A DNA stretch of 27,990 nucleotides from an uncultured Pseudomonadota bacterium (GCA_902494875.1 CABUUO010000016.1:1-27990), one strand, 5' to 3'. Counted from the first letter of the stretch, positions 8,135 to 16,715 are shown. A program made the numbers and translations. Notes: generated from the sequence alone by a model not told the origin.

Positions 8135-9256
8135 ATGGATACAATAAAAAAGATAAAGGCTCTGGGGTTGATGAGCAGCTCGTCGTTAAGCGGAATCTCC
8201 GCTGCGGTGATTACCACCGACGGGGTTGATATCTACGACGTCGGCCGTTCGGTTTATGTACCCTACGATGACGACATCCGCGAACGTCTGCAGGCGGTAA
8301 TGGGCAAAAAGCCGGAGACGCCGGAGCTGGAAGCGGAGTTCAAATCTTTGAACGAATGTGTCACCCGCGCTCATGCCGAAGTGGTTGAAGATGTTCTCGG
8401 TTATATTGAAATGCCGGTGGACGTCATCGGTTTTCACGGCCATACGGTTTTGCACGAGCCTCAGAACCGCTATACCTATCAGTTGGGATCGGGGCAGCTT
8501 TTGGCCGATTTGACCCGTACCCGGGTCGTCAACCGTTTTTCCAATGCCGATCTTCTGGCCGGAGGCCAGGGCGGTCCTTTGGTGCCCGTATATCATGCGG
8601 CCTTGGTTAATGATTTTGAAAAACCGGTGGCAGTGGTAAATATCAGCGGCATTTCCAGTATTACCTGGGTTGGCGGCAACGGCGAGCTTTTGGCTTTTGA
8701 TATCGGTCCCGGCAATGCGGCTGTCAACGACTGGGTATTTCATCATGCCGGCCAGCAGATGGATTATAACGGCAAGCTCGCCATTACCGGAACGGTTCAC
8801 GGCAAGGTTTTGGCCAGCCTGATGCGTCACCGCTTTTTGGCCAAATATCCGCCCAAATCCATGGATCGCAATCTGTTTAACGACAAGCTTGAGCATCTGG
8901 AAGGGCTGAGCCTTGAAGACGGCGCGGCGACCGTCACCGCTTTTGTGGCCGAAGCCATTGCCTACTCAATGGCAATGTATCTTCCCCAGATGCCCAAAAA
9001 GGTGATAGTCAGCGGCGGCGGCGCCAAAAATCCGACCCTGCTCCGATTTTTACGGCAGCGTTTGGAAGGCGTGGAGGTTCTGGTCTCGGGCGAGCTGGGC
9101 TGGCGGCCGGATACGATGGAGGCGCAGGCTTATGCCTTTTTGGCGGCTCGGCGTCTGTATTTTCTGCCCAATTCTTTTCCGTCCACTACCGGCGTTCCCG
9201 AACCTGTCGTCGGCGGCGAAGTTTACGAGCCCGCTTCGCCGGAAAACGCCGGATAA
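8135..9256 (+). CDS. anmK: Anhydro-N-acetylmuramic acid kinase homologue with altered motifs
   Basis: The family phosphorylates 1,6-anhydro-MurNAc to MurNAc-6-phosphate during cell-wall recycling. Family features: GGQGGPLVP (143-151), FDIGPGN (188-194, with the presumed catalytic base D189), GGGAKNPTLL, GWRPDTMEAQAYA and the terminal FPSTTGV. Length 373 is normal. However, the phosphate-loop signature SGTSxDG reads SSSSLSG (14-20), losing the Gly, Thr and Asp, and the usual VVxDFR reads VVNRFS (131-136); NIGGIAN reads NISGISS (169-175). These changes sit in otherwise well conserved sequence without frameshift, so they look like functional divergence or loss of activity rather than decay. Divergent from tyrS; a poor Shine-Dalgarno precedes the ATG. 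Confidence 0.88.
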   Translation: MDTIKKIKALGLMSSSSLSGISAAVITTDGVDIYDVGRSVYVPYDDDIRERLQAVMGKKPETPELEAEFKSLNECVTRAHAEVVEDVLGYIEMPVDVIGFHGHTVLHEPQNRYTYQLGSGQLLADLTRTRVVNRFSNADLLAGGQGGPLVPVYHAALVNDFEKPVAVVNISGISSITWVGGNGELLAFDIGPGNAAVNDWVFHHAGQQMDYNGKLAITGTVHGKVLASLMRHRFLAKYPPKSMDRNLFNDKLEHLEGLSLEDGAATVTAFVAEAIAYSMAMYLPQMPKKVIVSGGGAKNPTLLRFLRQRLEGVEVLVSGELGWRPDTMEAQAYAFLAARRLYFLPNSFPSTTGVPEPVVGGEVYEPASPENAG

Positions 9257-9286
9257 TATGTTTGTCTATTTTTGCCAAAATAACCG

Positions 9287-9315
9287 TTGACAAAGAAAAA
9301 TAAAAATGCTATCAA
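9287..9315 (+). promoter_or_regulatory. Candidate promoter for the 9.3-9.7 kb RNA
   Basis: TTGACA (9287-9292) is a perfect -35 and is followed after 17 bp by TATCAA (9310-9315), a four-of-six -10. It begins 31 nt after the anmK stop, with no start codon of a real gene following, and would start a transcript near 9322 that runs into the terminator at 9687-9717. Confidence 0.45.
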
Positions 9316-9321
9316 TCCCGC

Positions 9322-9717
9322 AATTTAATATTTTTATCGCTAAGTATTTGTCAATGAAGAATATTTCTGTTTTTTTTTAGGCGGTCCGGTTTGCAGGTGA
9401 TGTTGTTTTTTTTAGATATTTCCATACGCGCTGAAAACCTCCCCTGTGCCGGACTGCCTTTTGACAGATGACAATATGCCGAACTGCGGTTGATAATCGG
9501 CTTCAAACAGCCTTCGTTAATAATGTGTTTATTTACAAAGCCGCATTTCGGTCCGGATCATAAATATCTTGCGGGATATCAGGGTTCGGTTCTGGTTCTG
9601 TGCTTACGGCGGTAAGGCGGAACCTTTTGTAAAGAATATGAGACAATGTTGAAAACATTGTACCGCATAGATGATGAGTCCATCAGAAAGGAGCCTCTGT
9701 GAAGAGTCTCCTTTTTT
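9322..9717 (+). ncRNA. Putative structured non-coding RNA between anmK and ileS
   Basis: No plausible gene lies in this 680-bp interval, but it is rich in paired elements. CCGGA (9449-9453) pairs with TCCGG (9552-9556); CCGAACTGCGG (9479-9489) pairs with CCGCATTTCGG (9541-9551) with one mismatch, enclosing a small GGCT/AGCC hairpin (9499-9512). Next come a two-part stem (9594-9624: GGTTC, CTTAC, loop GGCG, GTAAG, GAACC), a long stem with a GAAA-containing loop (9643-9661), a short TGATG/CATCA hairpin (9672-9685) and the terminator. A separate promoter then starts the ileS leader, so this is probably an independent RNA of up to about 395 nt. The 5' end is uncertain; I could not assign it to 6S, RNase P, tmRNA or SRP RNA. 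Confidence 0.45.
9687..9717 (+). terminator. Intrinsic terminator upstream of ileS
   Basis: AAAGGAGCCTCT (9687-9698) pairs with AGAGTCTCCTTT (9703-9714), eleven of twelve positions, loop GTGA, followed by TTTTTT. No open reading frame ends just before it, so it terminates a non-coding transcript. Confidence 0.85.
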
Positions 9718-9744
9718 GTTTGTCTCAATGAACCAAATTAACAA

Positions 9745-9773
9745 TTGACTCGTTGACCGTACTGGTCTAAATT
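9745..9773 (+). promoter_or_regulatory. Candidate ileS promoter
   Basis: TTGACT (9745-9750), a 17-bp spacer and TAAATT (9768-9773) lie just after the preceding terminator and would give a leader of about 155 nt. That leader contains a small perfect hairpin (ATCCC, TTAG, GGGAT at 9850-9863) but no T-box-like features. Confidence 0.45.
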
Positions 9774-9935
9774 ACTCCCCAGTAAAAACTTAAAAATAGA
9801 GATTCTTTTGCAGATGTGCGCTTTTTATATACATATTCCTTCCGTTATTATCCCTTAGGGGATACACTTTTCTGCACATAATAAACACTTTTCAATCCAA
9901 AACGTTAATTCAAATCATATTTTAGGGTATTTTAA

Positions 9936-12900
9936 ATGACTAAATACTATGCTGAGGTGAAGGCCAAACCTGACTTTGTCGAAGTCGAAAAAGAAGTTCT
10001 CAAATTCTGGGAAGAAGATAAAACCTTTGAAAAATCCGTAAAAAACCGTGACGGCGCCGCCGAATTCGTTTTTTACGACGGTCCCCCGTTTGCCAACGGC
10101 ACGCCGCACTACGGACATATTATGGTCTCTTATGTCAAAGACGTGGTTGCCCGTTTTCAGACCATGAACGGCAAAAAGGTAGAGCGCCGGTTGGGATGGG
10201 ACTGTCACGGCCTTCCTGCCGAAATGTCCGCCGAAAAACAACTGGGTGTTTCCGGCCGCAAGCAGATTGAAGAGTTTGGCGTTGAAAAATTCAACGATTT
10301 CTGCCGTTCCGACGTTCTCAAATATTCCGGCATCTGGGTTGAAATGTTCAAGCGTATCGGCCGCTGGGTAGACTTTAGCCATGACTACAAAACCATGGAT
10401 CTGCCGTTTATGGAAAGCGTCATCAACAATTTCAAGCAACTCTGGGAAAAAGGTCTGGTTTATGAAGACTACCGCGTGCTGCCGTATTCCTGGGCAGCCG
10501 AAACCCCGCTGTCAAACTTTGAGGTAAATCAGGGCTATCAGGACAAAACCGACAATGCGATTACGGTAATGTTCAAGCTTGAAAACGGTATGAAAATGCT
10601 GGTCTGGACCACCACGCCCTGGACGCTGCCGTCCAACCTGATGCTGGCCGTCGGACTGGATATTGACTATGCGGTTATGGAAGAAGACGGACAGAAATAT
10701 ATTCTGGCCGAAGCATTGCTCGGCCGCTATAAGAAACAGCTGGAAAAAGCCGTGAAGGTCGGTTCCCTGAAAGGCCGGGAGCTGGTCGGTCTGAGCTATG
10801 AGCCGATGTTTCCTTATTTTAAACATCTGAAAGACAAAGGGGCTTTCCGCGTATTGAGCGGCGAGTTTGTTTCCACCGAAGACGGTACCGGCATTGTGCA
10901 CATTGCTCCGGGTTTCGGTCAGGACGACTTTGAAGCCTGCCGCGCTTACAAGGAAGATTTTCCGGTCGTCTGCCCGGTTGACGAGGCCGGCAAGTTCACC
11001 GCCGAGGTTCCTGATTATGAAGGAAAACAGGTTTTTGAAACCAATGAACCGATTATGCAGTGGCTGAAAGAAAACGGTCTGCTGGTCAAAAAAGAGCAGT
11101 ATACCCACTCTTATCCGTTCTGCTGGCGCACCGATACTCCGTTGATATATAAAGCCATGTCTTCCTGGTTTGTCAAAGTAACCGACTTTCGTGACGATAT
11201 GGTCAAAAACAATCAGCAGATTAACTGGGTGCCCGAGCATATTAAAGACGGGCGTTTCGGCAAATGGCTGGAAGGTGCGCGCGACTGGTCCATTTCCCGC
11301 AACCGTTTCTGGGGCACGCCGATTCCGGTTTGGAAGTCGGACAATCCGGCTTTCCCGCGCATTGACGTGTTCGGTTCCGTGGCCGAAATCAAGGAAAAGA
11401 CCGGCATTGAGGTTACCAATCTGCACAAGCCCTATATTGATGATGTGGTTTATCCCAACCCGGACGACCCGTCGGGTAAAACCATGATGCGCCGTGTGGG
11501 AGATGTCTTCGACTGCTGGTTTGAAAGCGGATCCATGCCTTACGCGCAGGTTCACTATCCGTTTGAGAACAAAGAATGGTTTGAAAATCATTTTCCGGCC
11601 GATTTCATTGTCGAGGCTATGGATCAGACCCGCGGCTGGTTTTATACGCTGACGGTTTTGTCGACCGCGCTGCATAACAAACCGGCGTTCAAAAACTGTA
11701 TCTGCACCGGTCTGTTGATGGCCGAAGGCGGGCAAAAGCTTTCCAAACGCCTCAAAAACTATCCCGATCCGAACGAGGTTCTGGAAAATACCGGTTCTGA
11801 CGCCCTGCGCTGGTTCCTGGTTTCTTCTCCGGTTTTGAAAGGCGGCAATCTGGCTGTGGATAAGGAAGGCAAGGAAATTGCCAAGGCGGCCCGCGTGGCG
11901 CTCATTCCGCTGTGGAACGCTTTTTATTTCTTCACGCTCTACGCCAACGCCGAAGGCTATAAGGCCAAAGAAATTTCGTCGTCTTCCGAGGCCATTGACA
12001 ACTATATTCTCTCCAAGCTCAAACGGCTGAGCCAAATTGTCAAACAGGGACTGGAGACTTATGATGTGTCTCAGGCGACCGGCGAACTGGCCTCGTTTAT
12101 GGAGGTTTTGAACAACTGGTACATCCGCCGCACCCGCGACCGTTTCTGGGAAGGCGATGCGCAGGCTTTTGACACTCTGTACACGGTTTTGGTCAACGTT
12201 GCCAAAATTGCCGCGCCGCTGATGCCTTTTGTGGCGGAATATGTTTTCAAAAATCTGACCGGCGAAGAATCCGTCCATCTGACCGACTATCCGTTGCTGG
12301 AAGCAATCAGGCTGGACGAAAAACTCGTTTCCGAAATGGACTTTTTGCAGGATTTGTGCTCCGCCGGCAAATTCATCCGCGAGGAAAAAAATCTGCGCAA
12401 CCGCTTGCCGCTGCAAAGCCTGACGGTTGTCGGCGATAACCTGTCCTTTATCGGTGCGCAGTATCAGGAAATCATCAAAGACGAGCTGAACGTCAAAGAG
12501 GTTAAGCTTGACAGCGAGCTGTCCCGCTATGCCGACAAAACCGTATATCTCTATACGCCGCTGCTGGGCAAAGCCTTGGGCAAGGATATGGGACCGGTAA
12601 TGGGCGCTTATAAACAGGGCAAATGGGAACTGAATGCCGACGGCACCTTGAATATTGCGGGACAAACTCTGAATAAAGATTTGTTTGAAGTCCGCCTGAA
12701 TATGAAAGAGGGCGTTGCCGGACAGGCCTTTGCCGACAACAAAGCGGTTGTAACGCTGGATACCGATGTTACCGATGCTTTGCGCCGCGAGGGTATGGCG
12801 CGCGACTTTGTCCGCTTGGTTCAGACCTTGCGCAAAGACAAAGACTTCAACATTTCGGACCGCATTGAGCTCTGCTACCGGACGACGGATGCCGAACTGG

Positions 12901-13049
12901 CTCTGGCTTTGGAAGAAAACAAGGCTTATGTGGCCGAACAGGTATTGGCGGTTAAGCTGAAGGACGATTGTTCGGAAGGAACCGAAGCCGATATCGAGGG
13001 AATGAAAATTGTTTTCAATGCCCGGGTAACGGATGCCAAAGTGGCCTAG
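9936..13049 (+). CDS. ileS: Isoleucyl-tRNA synthetase, long type 2 (eukaryote-like)
   Basis: Class I synthetase charging tRNA-Ile. The HIGH motif is HYGH (58-61) in PPFANGTPHYGHIM, and the KMSKS loop reads KLSKR (601-605) followed by LKNYPDP. HYGH and the KxSKRxKNYPDP form mark IleRS type 2, shared by eukaryotes, Chlamydiae, Rickettsiales and others, as opposed to the HIGH / KMSKSxGN type 1. The CP1 editing domain is present (WTTTPWTLPSN; GTGIVHIAPGFGQDD). Length 1037 suits type 2, and the C-terminal zinc-binding cysteines of type 1 are absent. Type 2 enzymes are known for natural mupirocin tolerance. The start has AGGG 13 nt upstream and is fixed by alignment of the N-terminus. Monocistronic, ended by the terminator at 13069-13095. 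Confidence 0.96.
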   Translation: MTKYYAEVKAKPDFVEVEKEVLKFWEEDKTFEKSVKNRDGAAEFVFYDGPPFANGTPHYGHIMVSYVKDVVARFQTMNGKKVERRLGWDCHGLPAEMSAEKQLGVSGRKQIEEFGVEKFNDFCRSDVLKYSGIWVEMFKRIGRWVDFSHDYKTMDLPFMESVINNFKQLWEKGLVYEDYRVLPYSWAAETPLSNFEVNQGYQDKTDNAITVMFKLENGMKMLVWTTTPWTLPSNLMLAVGLDIDYAVMEEDGQKYILAEALLGRYKKQLEKAVKVGSLKGRELVGLSYEPMFPYFKHLKDKGAFRVLSGEFVSTEDGTGIVHIAPGFGQDDFEACRAYKEDFPVVCPVDEAGKFTAEVPDYEGKQVFETNEPIMQWLKENGLLVKKEQYTHSYPFCWRTDTPLIYKAMSSWFVKVTDFRDDMVKNNQQINWVPEHIKDGRFGKWLEGARDWSISRNRFWGTPIPVWKSDNPAFPRIDVFGSVAEIKEKTGIEVTNLHKPYIDDVVYPNPDDPSGKTMMRRVGDVFDCWFESGSMPYAQVHYPFENKEWFENHFPADFIVEAMDQTRGWFYTLTVLSTALHNKPAFKNCICTGLLMAEGGQKLSKRLKNYPDPNEVLENTGSDALRWFLVSSPVLKGGNLAVDKEGKEIAKAARVALIPLWNAFYFFTLYANAEGYKAKEISSSSEAIDNYILSKLKRLSQIVKQGLETYDVSQATGELASFMEVLNNWYIRRTRDRFWEGDAQAFDTLYTVLVNVAKIAAPLMPFVAEYVFKNLTGEESVHLTDYPLLEAIRLDEKLVSEMDFLQDLCSAGKFIREEKNLRNRLPLQSLTVVGDNLSFIGAQYQEIIKDELNVKEVKLDSELSRYADKTVYLYTPLLGKALGKDMGPVMGAYKQGKWELNADGTLNIAGQTLNKDLFEVRLNMKEGVAGQAFADNKAVVTLDTDVTDALRREGMARDFVRLVQTLRKDKDFNISDRIELCYRTTDAELALALEENKAYVAEQVLAVKLKDDCSEGTEADIEGMKIVFNARVTDAKVA

Positions 13050-13068
13050 TTCCGCCGTATGATTGTAA

Positions 13069-13095
13069 AAAAAGCCCTCGTTTTGAGGGCTTTTT
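13069..13095 (+). terminator. Intrinsic terminator of ileS
   Basis: AAAAAGCCCTC (13069-13079) and GAGGGCTTTTT (13085-13095) form a perfect eleven-pair stem with a five-base loop; the right arm supplies the U-tract. It starts 19 nt after the ileS stop. Confidence 0.93.
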
Positions 13096-13173
13096 CTTTA
13101 TCGTTTTTTTAACTAATCTCGGCTACAATAAACCTAATTTTAATGTTACAATTTTATGAAACGTAGCCATATT

Positions 13174-13191
13174 AGACAAAATTTATTGTCT
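13174..13191. promoter_or_regulatory. Inverted repeat overlapping the -35 of protein A gene
   Basis: AGACAA (13174-13179), six bases, then TTGTCT (13186-13191): perfect half-sites. The right half coincides with the -35 hexamer, a typical position for a repressor operator. No matching regulator is identified. Confidence 0.35.
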
Positions 13192-13214
13192 TTTTCTGTA
13201 AAATAGGCTATGAT
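13186..13214 (+). promoter_or_regulatory. Candidate promoter of protein A gene
   Basis: TTGTCT (13186-13191), 17-bp spacer, TATGAT (13209-13214). The start codon at 13247 is preceded by a GGAG ribosome site. The expected leader is about 25 nt. Confidence 0.55.
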
Positions 13215-13246
13215 TAGATAAATGCAAATTTTTTGGAGTTGGAACC

Positions 13247-16200
13247 ATGGCTGAAAATATGACTTTAGATGAAGCTGTAAAAATTATGGAAGGCAATACT
13301 TCCGAGTTGTCCGATGCAGAACTGGGACAAATAAACGAAACCTTTTACAACAGTTTCACCAATGGCGGTTATCGCGACCAAAAGACGCAGGATGCTGCGG
13401 ATATTGCTCTGGCGTTGGCGGAAAGCCGGATTGATGCCTTAAACGGCCAGGACAATTTTGATCCGGCAGATTTGGATTCCGTCATTTCCTTGGCCAATTC
13501 CATCAGCAGCTTTTCAAGCAAGGGAGACATTGCCAAAGCCGTTGCCGAAAAAGCGCAGAAACAGAAAGCCGAGCTTGAGGCTCAGACCCAACCGGCTCAG
13601 GAAAATACCGGTTCGGAAAACGCCAATGACGATGTCATTGTTGACGAAGCTGCCGCTGCTCAGCAAACAAATGAAAATGTTCAGGAAGAAGAAAGTCGAA
13701 CTTTTAATAACCCTGAAATGTTTATGGAAGCGGCCAGAGAGGCCAGCAAAGCAAATGAAGATATTGTTCCGCCGGCTACAACGGAAGAAGAAAAAGCCTT
13801 GGACAATACGGAACAGGAAGCAGATAAACTTCCTGACCAGCCGGAAGCCGTTGCTGCTTTTAACAAAGAATATGGCATTGATACGCTGACGCCGGAGCAG
13901 GCAACTCAAAACGACGAATGGATGGAGCGCCTGAATGAGGTCTTAAATCGGCCAGGCAATGAAAAAGACGAGTATGACAATGCTCTGAAAGAAGAAAGAG
14001 AACTTTTGGATGCGTTGCAGATTGTTGATGAAAAAGGTAAAGAAGTTTCTGAAGACAAAGCCCAAAAGAGTAAGGCAACCATTCTTGAGGCGGCCGGCCT
14101 CGAGGCGGAAACGCTGACCGTAGCTTCTTCACGGGCTCAAAGCTATAACGAGTTTGTTGAAGATTTTATCAACAACAGCAAGGATTCAATGCGCAAGGCG
14201 ATTGTGTCCACAGCCTTTGCCGAAAATCTGAAAGGCGCCGACGGTAAACCGCTTGATCCTTCCAAACTGACTAAAGAACAACTGGGCGAAGCTTATGCCC
14301 GCGCCGCTGCCGGCGATAAGCAAAATCCGCCTAAAGCCAGCGTCAAATCCATTGCCGATTACGCCGGTATGGTCAGCGCTGAGATGAATAACGTCAAAGA
14401 AGCCATGAAGACCAAAGTCGGTAATATTCCTGCCGTTCAGAAGGTCGAGGCCAAACTGAAAAAATTTGACGAAAAAATGAGCGGCAAATACGGCAAATAT
14501 TGGGATTATGCCAAACGAGCCGGCAAGGTTATTGCCAAACGGGGAAAAGGTGTCGCAATCTATACAGCTGTCGGCGCAACCATGGGGCCTGTCGGTTTGG
14601 GATTGTTGGCCGTCAAAAGCGGTTATGATACTTATAAAGGGTTTAAAAATGCCGCAGCCAAAGAAGGAAAATCTTTTGGCAAATATGCTATGGAACACAA
14701 ATTGGATGTCGGCTTAGGACTTGCAACTTCCGGCTTGGCTGCAGTCGGCTCTGCGCTGGGTATGGGTATTGGCGGAGAAGAACTTGCCAGTAAGATTAAA
14801 CCGGCGCTGAAAACCGCCACCCAGGTTTTGGCCGTTGCGCCTAAGGCTATTAAAACGGCAACCTACGGCATTCAGCTTTTTGCCCAGAAGAAGGGCTGGA
14901 TGAAAGGCAATTCGGAAGAAACCAAAGCCCGGTTTGACGCATCCAAAAAAGAATTGTTTGATGCCACCGTCGGTATTATTGCCGGTAGCATGATCAATAA
15001 TGCCATGCACGGCGGAGAGCAGAGCGCCGCTGACGATAAGACGGCGGAAACGCAAAATACCCAGGAACAGTCCGCCCAAACCGCCGCTGTGGACGGAATT
15101 ACGGCGGAAAGCGAGAATGTCCAGTCCGCGCATAATTTACAATCTATGCCTCCGCAGGAAATGGCCGCTACTTTGGAGCAAATGGGGTTAAGTCCGGATA
15201 GGGTTGACTCAATGTCTCCGCAGGACATGCAGCGCTACATTATGACGCATCCGGAAGATTTCCAGAGCGCGCAGATGATGATGCAGGATAAAGATAATGA
15301 TGGCGTTGTCGACGGTCTTGACGCAGATCACGGACAGGGTTGGGCAACGGCTAACGAAACACAGCTCGATCGGGCGTTTGATGCCGACCCGCGCGGCATC
15401 AACGAGATATTGAACGACGGTAAATGGCATTCTTCGGCCGAATTGCATTCCATGATGGAAAACGGCGAGTTTTCCGAAGAACAACTGAAAGCTATTCATG
15501 CGCATGCCAGTCAGACCTTTGATGAAGACGGCCATATTGTTGATCCGGAACTGAAAGCGCACTATGAACAGCTTGCCGAACAGCAGGCCCAGGCAGAACA
15601 GCCCAAAGAGCAGACGCATGAAGAATATGTGCAGGAGGTAGGAGCCAGAGCAGCTGAGGTGAGCATTGAAGCCATGACTCATGACACACTGAGCGCCAGC
15701 GGGCTGATGCCGGGAGAACAGTTGGCTGATTTGGAAGGATTGATTGCCGGTGCCAAACAAAGCGGAGATTTTTCTCAGGTTGACGCGTTTATGGCCGGTC
15801 ATGGTATTGATCCGAACTCGGAAGCGGGCAAAGGCATTCAGGATTATATTAATGCTGCCAAAGGTCTGAGCGCAACCGGTGGTGAAGATCCCGCAACTTT
15901 CTTCAATCAGGGACAGGAAGAAAGCCATGCGCCGGAAAGCAGTATGCCGAGCCACCAGCAGATGCACGATCTGGCCCTGAAAACGCAGGAAGCCTATAAA
16001 AACGGTATGCCGATGGGAGATGCTTTCGCCCAGACGCTGCAGGCGGAGGTCGCTGCCGGAAACATGACGCTGGCACAGGCCGAGGGCGCCATCAGAACGG
16101 TTGATAACCTGATGGAAGAAAATAAAGATAATCCGGACAAAATGCTGAAACAATGGGTTAAGGGTTCTGAAAAGGCCGCTGAAGAAGAAATTCAGTTGCA

Positions 16201-16681
16201 GCAGGAAGCCGCATTGAAAGCCAATATGCCGAGCAACGGCGAAATGCTGAATGTTCTGGTCAATGCGCGTGAAAGTTATGAAAACGGCGCCAGCATCGGT
16301 GCGGCCGTAAACCAAAGCCTGAGCGCGGAGGTTGAAGCCGGACGTCTGACGGTTGAACAGGCCAATGCCGTTCAGCAGACCATTGACAAAGAATGGCAGG
16401 CGGACAATAAAAATACCGACCGTACTTTCAAGGATATGATTAAGACTTATGAAACCGAAGCCAAAAAAGACTTTGAAACCACTCAGGCCGCTGAACGTAA
16501 CGCGTTTTTAAATCAGACGCAGCCGACTCACACGGAAGAAGAAAAAGCTGCTGTTCATAACGATAAAAGCGACGCTCAGAAAATTCAGGCTTTGCGCGGC
16601 AATGCGCCGGCCGAGCATACGCCGGTCCGTCAGACGACAGTAAATGTCAATGCGGTTCACAAAGGCAAAGAGATGGCATAA
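13247..16681 (+). CDS. Large uncharacterised acidic protein A (1144 residues)
   Basis: I do not recognise this protein. It is very acidic, rich in Ala, Glu, Gln and Asp, with no signal peptide. Visible parts: an acidic Gln-rich stretch (about 100-200) containing TFNNPEMFMEAA (152-163), which recurs in protein B as TFVATPEMFRAA; a basic, Gly-rich region (about 405-550) with hydrophobic segments near 436-456 and 488-510 that could insert into or lie on a membrane; a DKDNDGVVD calcium-loop-like motif (681-689) of the DxDxDGxxD type; and two related C-terminal repeats of about 80 residues, beginning MPSHQQM (900) and MPSNGEM (995). A GGAG lies before the start and a promoter precedes it. It could be a scaffold or a secreted effector; neither is shown. 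Confidence 0.85.
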   Translation: MAENMTLDEAVKIMEGNTSELSDAELGQINETFYNSFTNGGYRDQKTQDAADIALALAESRIDALNGQDNFDPADLDSVISLANSISSFSSKGDIAKAVAEKAQKQKAELEAQTQPAQENTGSENANDDVIVDEAAAAQQTNENVQEEESRTFNNPEMFMEAAREASKANEDIVPPATTEEEKALDNTEQEADKLPDQPEAVAAFNKEYGIDTLTPEQATQNDEWMERLNEVLNRPGNEKDEYDNALKEERELLDALQIVDEKGKEVSEDKAQKSKATILEAAGLEAETLTVASSRAQSYNEFVEDFINNSKDSMRKAIVSTAFAENLKGADGKPLDPSKLTKEQLGEAYARAAAGDKQNPPKASVKSIADYAGMVSAEMNNVKEAMKTKVGNIPAVQKVEAKLKKFDEKMSGKYGKYWDYAKRAGKVIAKRGKGVAIYTAVGATMGPVGLGLLAVKSGYDTYKGFKNAAAKEGKSFGKYAMEHKLDVGLGLATSGLAAVGSALGMGIGGEELASKIKPALKTATQVLAVAPKAIKTATYGIQLFAQKKGWMKGNSEETKARFDASKKELFDATVGIIAGSMINNAMHGGEQSAADDKTAETQNTQEQSAQTAAVDGITAESENVQSAHNLQSMPPQEMAATLEQMGLSPDRVDSMSPQDMQRYIMTHPEDFQSAQMMMQDKDNDGVVDGLDADHGQGWATANETQLDRAFDADPRGINEILNDGKWHSSAELHSMMENGEFSEEQLKAIHAHASQTFDEDGHIVDPELKAHYEQLAEQQAQAEQPKEQTHEEYVQEVGARAAEVSIEAMTHDTLSASGLMPGEQLADLEGLIAGAKQSGDFSQVDAFMAGHGIDPNSEAGKGIQDYINAAKGLSATGGEDPATFFNQGQEESHAPESSMPSHQQMHDLALKTQEAYKNGMPMGDAFAQTLQAEVAAGNMTLAQAEGAIRTVDNLMEENKDNPDKMLKQWVKGSEKAAEEEIQLQQEAALKANMPSNGEMLNVLVNARESYENGASIGAAVNQSLSAEVEAGRLTVEQANAVQQTIDKEWQADNKNTDRTFKDMIKTYETEAKKDFETTQAAERNAFLNQTQPTHTEEEKAAVHNDKSDAQKIQALRGNAPAEHTPVRQTTVNVNAVHKGKEMA
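15944..16470 (+). repeat. Two diverged protein-level repeats in protein A
   Basis: Residues about 900-980 and 995-1075 of protein A align along their length: both begin MPS(x)3M, continue with a helix ending in EAYKNG or ESYENG, then SLSAEVEAGRLT or TLQAEVAAGNMT, then an AIRTVDNLMEE or AVQQTIDKEWQ helix. DNA identity is low, so the duplication is old. Confidence 0.7.
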
Positions 16682-16687
16682 CAATAT

Positions 16688-16715
16688 CGGAACCGCTGAT
16701 CTCAAAGCGGTTCCG
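16688..16715 (+). terminator. Hairpin after protein A gene
   Basis: CGGAACCGCT (16688-16697) and AGCGGTTCCG (16706-16715) make a perfect ten-pair stem, loop of 8 nt, six nt after the stop. It lacks a U-tract (TCATTC follows), so it may be a weak terminator or an mRNA 3'-end stabiliser. Confidence 0.55.

Noticed and set aside
9322..9717. Assignment of the structured RNA to RNase P, tmRNA or SRP RNA
   Set aside because: The GAGGAAAGTCC core of RNase P, the ALAA-coding tag of tmRNA and the GGAAGGAAGCAG region of SRP RNA are all missing. 6S RNA remains possible but unsupported.
9774..9935. T-box or similar leader control of ileS
   Set aside because: No T-box sequence or specifier-like structure, the leader hairpin is small and no terminator follows it. 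T-boxes are also rare outside Firmicutes.
10512..12665. Long open frame on the minus strand inside ileS (717 codons)
   Set aside because: It lies wholly opposite a complete, motif-rich ileS and its translation is low-complexity without motifs. It is an effect of codon usage on the complementary strand.
15209..16315. 368-codon minus-strand frame opposite gene A
   Set aside because: Antisense to the C-terminal repeats of A, which show protein-level conservation in the plus frame.
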